DNA from: Spirochaetales bacterium
Lineage (GTDB): Bacteria > Spirochaetota > Spirochaetia > Sphaerochaetales > Sphaerochaetaceae
DNA: 21,601 bases
Direction: 5' to 3'
NCBI GenBank assembly: GCA_022785155.1
Contig: JALFRH010000124.1
Span: forward strand, 1-21,601
Shown piece by piece: positions 6,807 to 12,392 of this stretch. A model generated the notes under the pieces. The model saw only the letters and a list, made by a program, of their open reading frames with translations. It ran no database searches and had not been told where the DNA came from. Position numbers and translations under genes: made by a program. Each line of letters begins with the position of its first letter. Position 1 is the first letter of the stretch.

Positions 6807-8384
6807 ATGGAATATAAGAATCTTGATAAAGCTTCAGCTTTTGAAGCTCTCAAAAACACAGAGAAAAAAGATATCAAATCCCTCCTTACGGCAGAGAGAG
6901 TAAAAAAATCGGAAATAAAACTGGGAGGCGGCCTTAAATATAACTGGGCTGCAATGCCTGTAGATGACAAAATCATCAAAAACTATCAGAAGCTTGCAGA
7001 TGAAATGGGGCTCATTGAGAAGTACAAGGCCATTCTAGAGGGCGAGGTGATGAACACCGGAGAGAAGAGACTTGTCCTACATCACCTGACCAGAGGTAAT
7101 GTCCTTGGAAAAGAAGTATGGGCGGATGGAGAAGAGAAAGGTGCTTTCTACAAAGAACAGGACGAGAAGATCAAGGCTTTCGCCACCGATGTAAGAAACG
7201 GAGTGATCAAAGGCTCCACAGGTAAGAAGTTCAAGACAGTCTGCCAGATCGGCATCGGCGGCTCCGACCTCGGCCCTAGAGCCCTCTATCTTGCCCTAAA
7301 GGGCTGGGCTGCAGGTGCGAGAGTAAAGACACTGAATGCCGAGTTCATATCAAACGTCGACCCGGATGACGCTTCTGAAGTGATCTCAAGACTCAATCTT
7401 GAGACTACCCTCTTCATTCTTGTATCAAAAAGCGGCACCACCCAGGAAACACTTACCAACAGGGACTTGGTCCTCGATGTATTGAAGAAGACACCTATCA
7501 AAGGCTTCGATGCTTCAAAGCACATGGTTGCAGTAACCAGCAAAACCAGTCCTTTGGCCAAGGATTCAAGCATGCTCGCTTCATTCTTCATCGATGACTA
7601 TATCGGTGGAAGATACTCTTCAACCAGCGCCGTGGGCGGCGTAGTCCTTTCCTTGGCCTTCGGTTATTCCACCTTCGAGAAACTTCTGAAGGGTGCCCAT
7701 GAAGAAGACGTAAAGGCTCTCAACCCACAGGTAAAGAAAAACGGAGCCCTTATGGACGCCATGAACGGCTTCTATCTAAGAAACGTCATGAACTATCCGT
7801 CTACAGCAATCCTCCCATACTCCCAGGCTCTCTCAAGATTCCCTGCCCATCTCCAGCAGCTTGATATGGAATCAAACGGAAAGCATGTAAACAGAGACGG
7901 TGAGCCCATCGACTATGTGACAGGACCAGTAATCTTCGGAGAACCGGGAACAAACGGCCAGCACTCCTTCTATCAGCTATTACATCAGGGAACAGATATC
8001 ATCCCTCTACAGTTCATCGGCTTCAAGGAAACACAGAGGGGAATGGATATAGAGACTGCAGGATCCACAAGCCAGAAGAAACTTAATGCAAACCTCTCGG
8101 CTCAGATCGTCGCCTTCGCTCTTGGAAAGAACGACGAGAACCCAAACAAGGAGTTCGGTGGAAACAGACCTTCTTCCCTTATCTATGGCGAAAAGCTCAC
8201 TCCTCAGGCCTTGGGCGCCCTTCTGGCCCACTTTGAAAACAAAGTTATGTTCCAGGGCTTTATCTGGAACATCAACTCCTTCGACCAGGAAGGCGTACAG
8301 CTGGGAAAAATCCTTGCAAAGAAAGTTCTCAACGGCTGCGAGGGAGATGAAGTATTGAAGGCATTTGCAGATCTATTGATCTGA
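6807..8384 (+). CDS. pgi: Glucose-6-phosphate isomerase
   Basis: Complete, 525 residues; cytosolic enzyme interconverting glucose 6-phosphate and fructose 6-phosphate in glycolysis. Phosphate-binding segments GGSDLGPRAL (151-160) and VSKSGTTQETL (207-217) are present, followed by the signature GGRYSSTSAVGG (267-278). Catalytic residues by comparison with the rabbit enzyme are E355 (in DMESNG), H386 (in TNGQHSFYQLLHQG) and K501 (in GVQLGK). All are intact. The start has AAGGAGA ten bases upstream. It follows argR by 47 bases in the same direction with no terminator between, so it may be read from the argR promoter. A hairpin follows the stop. Confidence 0.98.
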   Translation: MEYKNLDKASAFEALKNTEKKDIKSLLTAERVKKSEIKLGGGLKYNWAAMPVDDKIIKNYQKLADEMGLIEKYKAILEGEVMNTGEKRLVLHHLTRGNVLGKEVWADGEEKGAFYKEQDEKIKAFATDVRNGVIKGSTGKKFKTVCQIGIGGSDLGPRALYLALKGWAAGARVKTLNAEFISNVDPDDASEVISRLNLETTLFILVSKSGTTQETLTNRDLVLDVLKKTPIKGFDASKHMVAVTSKTSPLAKDSSMLASFFIDDYIGGRYSSTSAVGGVVLSLAFGYSTFEKLLKGAHEEDVKALNPQVKKNGALMDAMNGFYLRNVMNYPSTAILPYSQALSRFPAHLQQLDMESNGKHVNRDGEPIDYVTGPVIFGEPGTNGQHSFYQLLHQGTDIIPLQFIGFKETQRGMDIETAGSTSQKKLNANLSAQIVAFALGKNDENPNKEFGGNRPSSLIYGEKLTPQALGALLAHFENKVMFQGFIWNINSFDQEGVQLGKILAKKVLNGCEGDEVLKAFADLLI

Positions 8385-8398
8385 TGACGAAAACGCTT

Positions 8399-8430
8399 GG
8401 GGTCGGACCTTCGACCCCATTATTTTGGGG
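8399..8430 (+). terminator. pgi terminator overlapping an alternative hairpin before the DUF1846 gene
   Basis: GGGGTCG (8399-8405), loop GACCTT, and CGACCCC (8412-8418) form a perfect 7-base GC-rich stem followed by ATTATTTT, a plausible intrinsic terminator for pgi. The last CCCCA (8415-8419) can instead pair with TGGGG (8426-8430), which is the only ribosome-binding-like sequence of the next gene. The two structures exclude each other. Confidence 0.5.
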
Positions 8431-8435
8431 TACAC

Positions 8436-9944
8436 ATGAATAAAATAGGCTTTGACAGCGAAAAATATATTCAAGAACAGACAAGATACATCCTTGAGCG
8501 TGTCCAACAAAGTAAGGGTAGGTTGTATATCGAGTGTGGCGGGAAACTGTTACATGACCTCCACGCCTCCCGTGTACTTCCAGGTTTTGATCCAAACGCC
8601 AAGATGAAGGTGTTCCAAAGCCTTAAGGAGCACTTGGATATCATAATTTGTATTTATGCAGGCGACATAGAAAAAAGAAAGATCAGAGGAGATTTCGGAA
8701 TCAGCTATGACGCGGATGTCTTAAAGATGATAGATGATTTTGCAAAGTACGACATCAAGTGCAACAAAGTCGTCATAACACGCTTCGAAGGACAGGCTTC
8801 AGCAGTTCTATTCAAAGAGAAACTACAGAGAATGGGAATCAATGTATATACCCATACAGCCACACCGGGATATCCATCAAACATCGATCTCGTGGTATCC
8901 CCTGAGGGCTATGGCAAGAATGAATACATTCCTGTGGAAGCACCTGTAGTCGTCGTAAATGCACCGGGACCGGGAAGCGGAAAGCTTGCCACCTGCCTAA
9001 ACCAAATGTACCACGAAGCAAGGATGGGGGAGACTCCACATTACTCCAAGCTGGAGACCTTCCCTATATGGAACCTTCCATTGGACCACCCTGTAAACAT
9101 AGCCTATGAAGCAGCCACAGCCGATTTGGGGGATGTAAACCTAATCGACCATTTCCATCTCCAGGCCTATGGAAAGGTCACTGTAAACTATAACAGGGAC
9201 TTGGAGGCATATCCTCTGTTGAAGAAAATCATCGAAAGGATCAACAACTCCCAGTGTCCATATAAGTCACCTACCGATATGGGTGTAAACAGGTGTGGAT
9301 TCGGAATAACTGACGATGGAATATGCAGAGAGGCTGGAAGACAGGAAATAATCCGCAGATACTTCAAGATCAGAACCGATTATGCTTCAGGCCTATGTGA
9401 TGACGAGACAGTCAGCAGAATCATTGCCATTATGGACAAAGCCCAGCTTGTTCCTGAGATGCGGAGTGTCGTAATACCGGCAAGGGAAGCTTTGAAAAAT
9501 GCCATCGACAAGGGCAAGGGAAAAGATGGAACCGTCTGTGGCGCAGCCATCGAGCTTCCTGATGGAAGAATCGTCACCGCCCACAACTCCATGGTTCTCC
9601 ATGCCTCATCAGCCTTGATCCTCAATGCCCTGAAGGTAATGGCAGGAATAGATAAGGAAAAAGATTTGATTCAGAAGAGCGTAATATCCAGCGTAACCAC
9701 CATGAAGAGGGATGTGCTGAATGGAAAAGGTGTCTCCTTGAATCTGGATGAAACCCTTATCGCCCTGGCTATGAGTGCAGCGGAAGACAGCGACAGCAGG
9801 AAGGCTCTGGAGGCTCTTCCAAAACTGAAAGGAATGGAAGTCCATATGACTCATATTCCTTCTCCTGGTGACAGCGCAGGACTTAGGAAGCTTGGAATAC
9901 AGTTCACCAGCGATCCCATATATCCTGCAAAGAATCTTATTTGA
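8436..9944 (+). CDS. UPF0371 / DUF1846 family protein
   Basis: 502 residues from the ATG at 8436. An earlier in-frame start at 8397 would run through the hairpin and adds no family sequence. This is the conserved DUF1846 family (about 500 residues), which I know mainly from anaerobic Firmicutes such as clostridia and streptococci and which has no established biochemical role. The N-terminal half has a Rossmann-like appearance, with the family segments RLYIECGGKLLHDLHASRVLPG (residues about 29-50) and CIYAGDIEKRKIRGDFG (72-88). A P-loop-like glycine motif, NAPGPGSGK, lies at 175-183. The C-terminal half (about 370-480) contains an Ala/Gly-rich regular fold with GAAIELPDG and HNSMVLHASSAL. It lies in the same direction as pgi and the following small ORF. 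Function cannot be stated. Confidence 0.9.
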   Translation: MNKIGFDSEKYIQEQTRYILERVQQSKGRLYIECGGKLLHDLHASRVLPGFDPNAKMKVFQSLKEHLDIIICIYAGDIEKRKIRGDFGISYDADVLKMIDDFAKYDIKCNKVVITRFEGQASAVLFKEKLQRMGINVYTHTATPGYPSNIDLVVSPEGYGKNEYIPVEAPVVVVNAPGPGSGKLATCLNQMYHEARMGETPHYSKLETFPIWNLPLDHPVNIAYEAATADLGDVNLIDHFHLQAYGKVTVNYNRDLEAYPLLKKIIERINNSQCPYKSPTDMGVNRCGFGITDDGICREAGRQEIIRRYFKIRTDYASGLCDDETVSRIIAIMDKAQLVPEMRSVVIPAREALKNAIDKGKGKDGTVCGAAIELPDGRIVTAHNSMVLHASSALILNALKVMAGIDKEKDLIQKSVISSVTTMKRDVLNGKGVSLNLDETLIALAMSAAEDSDSRKALEALPKLKGMEVHMTHIPSPGDSAGLRKLGIQFTSDPIYPAKNLI

Positions 9945-9964
9945 GACACATATTTGGAGGATAA

Positions 9965-10078
9965 GTGAAAAGTGTAGGGTTTGAAATATACAATTTGCCA
10001 ATTATTTCATCATTTTTTTATGCTATATATAGGCATGTCGGTGGATTGAAATATTGCAAACCCTCAATTTATGACTGA
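9965..10078 (+). CDS. Small ORF of 37 codons coupled to the following hydrolase
   Basis: A GTG at 9965 preceded by GGAGG at 9956-9960 opens a 37-codon frame (begins MKSVGFEIYN, contains a hydrophobic PIISSFFYAIY stretch, ends PSIYD) that stops at 10076-10078. The stop overlaps the hydrolase start as ATGACTGA, and the hydrolase itself has no ribosome-binding site, so translation of this frame would couple to it. The gap to the preceding stop is 20 bases. I recognise no homologue. It may be a real small protein, a leader peptide, or the remains of a longer hydrolase N-terminus put out of frame. Confidence 0.45.
   Translation: MKSVGFEIYNLPIISSFFYAIYRHVGGLKYCKPSIYD
9976..10064 (+). repeat. Long-range inverted repeat inside the small ORF
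   Basis: AGGGTTTGAAATAT (9976-9989) and ATATTGCAAACCCT (10051-10064) are complementary at 13 of 14 positions and enclose 61 bases. The outer arm ends seven bases before the hydrolase ATG. In RNA this would form a stem that brings the small-ORF start close to the hydrolase start. Confidence 0.4.
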
Positions 10079-11117
10079 AAATCTATCTATGCTTAATAAT
10101 TACGAAGATAAGGGAGATAAGTCTTTCGTACAGGGATTCAGATACTTTTTTAATCCCGACCCTGAAAGTATGTCTTCCGATGAAATAAGAGATTTAAACA
10201 GTAGGGCCTTGCCTAAGAGAATAAAAAACAAGTTTCTCAAGACCACTTGGCACGAAATGTCCTCTACTACATTTATAATACCTGTATCTGACGGTGGAAC
10301 CGTCACGGCATATTTTCTGATCAATCAGAAGCAGAAGGAAGAAAAGGGTGTCATGCCTCTCACCATTTTCTGTCATGGAGGAGGATGGCTCCATGGAAAC
10401 ATGGATTTCTATTCCACATGGCTGAAGTATTTTTCATACACCATGGGGACTGCTGTCCTTCTCATAGACTATAGATTGGCTCCTACAGATAAATTTCCCA
10501 CGGCGGTGGCGGAGTGTTATGATGCCATCCTTTGGGCCATAGAAGGAGCAAAATACTGGAAAATAGACCCAGACAAAATATATTTGGCAGGAGATGGCTT
10601 TGGAGCCACACTGGCGGCTACGGCTACAATTCTTTTGAGAGACCGTAAGGGACCTACCCTTTCTGGCCAGATTCTCCTCTACCCCATGACGGACTGCAGG
10701 TTAAGGACCGAGTCCATGGAGAACTTCAAGGAAACGCCTGTCCTTTCCCAGAAGGCCCTGAGCTGGTTCATTAAAAACTACTCCAGGGAGCTGAAGGACA
10801 GTCTCTCACCGATGATGTCCCCATCCCTGGCTCCAGACCTTTCAAGACTACCAGACGCCTTGATCATCGGGGCGGAGATAGACCCCTTGAGAGACGATGC
10901 CATTCTCTATGGCCAAGCCCTTTCCTCTGCCGGAACAAAGGCGAAGGTCCTTATTGCCGAGAATGCCATGCACGGCTTCCTTCCTTTTAAGAATGCAAAT
11001 GGCAGGGAAGAGGCAGAAAGCGCCATATGGCAGTTTATGGCAGGTCGAAATGTCGAGAATATCGAATTCCTTTCAAAGAAAGAATACAAGACTTTCAGAA
11101 AGAGTCATGAGATATAA
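10071..11117 (+). CDS. HSL-family alpha/beta hydrolase lacking the nucleophilic serine
   Basis: 348 residues, of the hormone-sensitive-lipase type of alpha/beta hydrolases, whose active members cleave short acyl esters. The oxyanion-hole motif HGGGW is at 102-106 and the conserved DYRLAPTDKFP segment at 133-143. The acid DPLRDD is at 271-276 and the histidine MHGF at 300-303. The nucleophile elbow, normally GDSAGG, reads GDGFGA (174-179), and residue 176, where the catalytic serine belongs, is glycine (codon GGC). The protein is therefore either a non-catalytic relative or uses another chemistry. No signal peptide is seen, so it is probably cytoplasmic. The start overlaps the stop of the 37-codon frame; M34 (10170) is a possible later start. 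A structured element follows the stop. Confidence 0.85.
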   Translation: MTENLSMLNNYEDKGDKSFVQGFRYFFNPDPESMSSDEIRDLNSRALPKRIKNKFLKTTWHEMSSTTFIIPVSDGGTVTAYFLINQKQKEEKGVMPLTIFCHGGGWLHGNMDFYSTWLKYFSYTMGTAVLLIDYRLAPTDKFPTAVAECYDAILWAIEGAKYWKIDPDKIYLAGDGFGATLAATATILLRDRKGPTLSGQILLYPMTDCRLRTESMENFKETPVLSQKALSWFIKNYSRELKDSLSPMMSPSLAPDLSRLPDALIIGAEIDPLRDDAILYGQALSSAGTKAKVLIAENAMHGFLPFKNANGREEAESAIWQFMAGRNVENIEFLSKKEYKTFRKSHEI

Positions 11118-11121
11118 ATGA

Positions 11122-11202
11122 TGGACAATATGGAGAGTTCATCCCTCAGAAGACTAATCAAGGGGGGATGCCTCCCAAAAGACAAACCCTCCATATTGTC
11201 CA
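11122..11202. other. 81-base structured intergenic element
   Basis: TGGACAATATGGAG (11122-11135) and CTCCATATTGTCCA (11189-11202) are a perfect 14-base inverted repeat enclosing 53 bases. Within the enclosed part GGGGGG-ATG-CCTCCC (about 11163-11177) can form a second stem with one G-U pair, and CATCCC/GGGATG offers a competing pairing. The element begins five bases after the hydrolase stop. There is no T-run after it on either strand, so it is not an ordinary intrinsic terminator. It could be a processing or stability element, a small structured RNA, or a palindromic repeat family member. Confidence 0.5.
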
Positions 11203-11218
11203 CCGCTTTGTTGAACAA

Positions 11219-11276
11219 TTTGTTTACTAATTACCTATGACACTATACACATTCCCAAACATTTTGTTTAGTAATT
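11219..11276 (+). promoter_or_regulatory. Direct repeat upstream of prsW-like gene
   Basis: TTTGTTTACTAATT (11219-11232) recurs as TTTGTTTAGTAATT (11263-11276), 13 of 14 identical and 44 bases apart, about four helical turns. The repeats sit in the AT-rich 144-base leader region before the membrane protease. They may be binding sites for a regulator. No convincing promoter hexamers could be fixed in this stretch. Confidence 0.3.
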
Positions 11277-11346
11277 TTCAAAAGATTATTTTATCTTTTT
11301 TTCTAACATTTTTACTGTTCTGTTTATTTTTGAGGGAGGAACCCAA

Positions 11347-12063
11347 TTGTTTTTGTTTTTTCCATCCATAAGAACCATACTGACCCTTGCAGCCGTTATT
11401 CCTGCAGTTGTCCTCCTATTGCATGTAATGAGGAAGGATAGACTGGAGAAGGAATCCCCCTTCTTTATTCTTTCACTGTTGGTGTGGGGTGTACTTTCCA
11501 CCTTTGCGGCATTGATTCTTGAAAAAATAGGATCTTTCATCCTATCTTTCTTTTTTCAATACAAGACAGTTTTATATAACGTACTCTTCTACTACGTAGT
11601 TGTGGCTATGAGCGAAGAAGGCTCCAAGTATTTCCTTCTGAGAAAGAGGACCTGGAACAGTCCGGAGTTCAACTGCCAATATGATGCCGTTGTATATGCC
11701 ACTGCAATATCCATGGGCTTTGCTCTTTGGGAGAACCTTATATATGTATTCAGATATGGTTTCACCACAGCCATTGTAAGGGCCCTTACAGCGGTTCCCG
11801 GACACGCTTCCTTCGGTGTCATAATGGGTGTGTGGTATGGACTGGAAAGAAGATACGACTATTGGGGAAACAAGCCAAAAAGAAAGATATCGCAGATCTT
11901 GGCCTTCCTTCTTCCTGTATTGATGCACGGAACCTATGACTTCTTATGCACTTCCTTATATGGCTGGCAGGGCAATTTGGTCTTCGTGGCATTTATCCTT
12001 CTTCTTTTCTCCCTTTCCTGGCATATGGTGAATAAGGCCAGCGCCAATGACAGATACCTTTAA
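11347..12063 (+). CDS. PrsW-family intramembrane metalloprotease
   Basis: 238 residues from a TTG at 11347; AGGGAGGA ends six bases before it and no better start exists. About seven or eight membrane helices are predicted. The PrsW (CAAX-protease-like) family motifs are present: EEGSK at 90-94, FALWEN at 125-130, PGHASFG at 151-157 and MHGTYD at 193-198. The paired glutamates E90/E91, E129 and the histidines H153 and H194 are the expected metal and catalytic residues. In Bacillus PrsW makes the site-1 cut in an anti-sigma factor. No anti-sigma factor or sigma factor gene is nearby, so the substrate here is unknown. The gene is monocistronic, flanked by a structured element upstream and a strong terminator downstream. 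Confidence 0.87.
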   Translation: MFLFFPSIRTILTLAAVIPAVVLLLHVMRKDRLEKESPFFILSLLVWGVLSTFAALILEKIGSFILSFFFQYKTVLYNVLFYYVVVAMSEEGSKYFLLRKRTWNSPEFNCQYDAVVYATAISMGFALWENLIYVFRYGFTTAIVRALTAVPGHASFGVIMGVWYGLERRYDYWGNKPKRKISQILAFLLPVLMHGTYDFLCTSLYGWQGNLVFVAFILLLFSLSWHMVNKASANDRYL

Positions 12064-12084
12064 GGGAAAAAGGAATGACCAAAT

Positions 12085-12117
12085 AGGGCGAGGCTACAGG
12101 CTTTGCCCTTCTTTTTT
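12085..12117 (+). terminator. Intrinsic terminator of the prsW-like gene
   Basis: AGGGCGAGGCT (12085-12095), loop ACA, GGCTTTGCCCT (12099-12109): an 11-base stem with three G-U pairs, followed directly by TCTTTTTT. It lies 22 bases after the stop and is a clear rho-independent terminator on the plus strand. Confidence 0.85.
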
Positions 12118-12133
12118 CGTTTTACCGGAACAA

Positions 12134-12229
12134 AGAAAAACCCCTCATCGGCAAAAAGGAGGAAACCGTGTGAGGGGAACAAAAGGAGGTTACTGAAACC
12201 GAAGAATTAAACTTTCTCTCGATTTCTAC
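12134..12229 (-). ncRNA. Candidate small regulatory RNA with two CCUCC motifs
   Basis: The 330-base gap between the prsW-like gene and hydA holds no protein gene but has all the parts of a small RNA on the minus strand. A promoter lies at 12234-12262. The transcript, starting near 12227-12229, begins with a 32-base hairpin (12226-12195): GAAATCGA/TCGGTTTC and AGAA/TTCT pairing, one bulged G and a 7-base loop. A single-stranded stretch containing ACCTCCTTTT (12190-12181) follows. The transcript ends with CCCCTCA...TGAGGGG (12177-12141) and TTTTTCTTT, an intrinsic terminator whose loop holds a second CCTCC (12162-12158). CCUCCUUU is complementary to Shine-Dalgarno sequences, as in C-rich-loop sRNAs of other bacteria. 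The length would be about 95 bases. Target pairing is inference. Confidence 0.6.
12141..12177 (-). terminator. Terminator of the candidate small RNA
   Basis: CCCCTCA (12177-12171) pairs with TGAGGGG (12147-12141), supported by an inner CGG/CCG (12168-12166 with 12151-12149). TTTTTCTTTG follows on the minus strand. The T-run lies only on this side, which fixes its direction. Confidence 0.75.
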
Positions 12230-12233
12230 GCAA

Positions 12234-12262
12234 AATATAGTCATTTCAAAAAAGAATGTAAA
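12234..12262 (-). promoter_or_regulatory. Promoter of the candidate small RNA
   Basis: On the minus strand TTTACA (12262-12257), 17 bases, TATATT (12239-12234): 5/6 matches in both hexamers at optimal spacing. The 30 bases upstream (about 12270-12300) are almost pure A and T tracts, like an UP element that would strengthen the promoter. Nothing else within reach on that strand is a gene, since hydA ends at 12393. Confidence 0.65.
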
Positions 12263-12354
12263 CCGATAAAACGAAAATTTTTAAAAATTTTTTATATTCT
12301 TTTTGTAAATTGGTATTTTGCAACAAATTGCACATAGAAAAATTCAAGATTTAT

Positions 12355-12380
12355 TGGACACTGAAAACTCAGTGTCCAAA
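12355..12380 (-). terminator. Hairpin after hydA
   Basis: TTGGACACTGA (12355-12365), loop AAAC, TCAGTGTCCAA (12370-12380): a perfect 11-base stem, 12 bases after the hydA stop. On the minus strand it is followed by TAAATCTTG, a weak T-run, so it is probably a terminator or a 3'-end stabiliser for the hydrogenase message. It also isolates the small-RNA promoter from hydA readthrough. Confidence 0.6.
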
Positions 12381-12392
12381 AAACCTTCATCT

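Noticed and set aside
12155..12174. Plus-strand AGGAGG followed by GTG-TGA and a second AGGAGG at 12184-12189
   Set aside because: No reading frame follows either site. They are the complement of the CCTCC motifs of the minus-strand small RNA, which explains them better.
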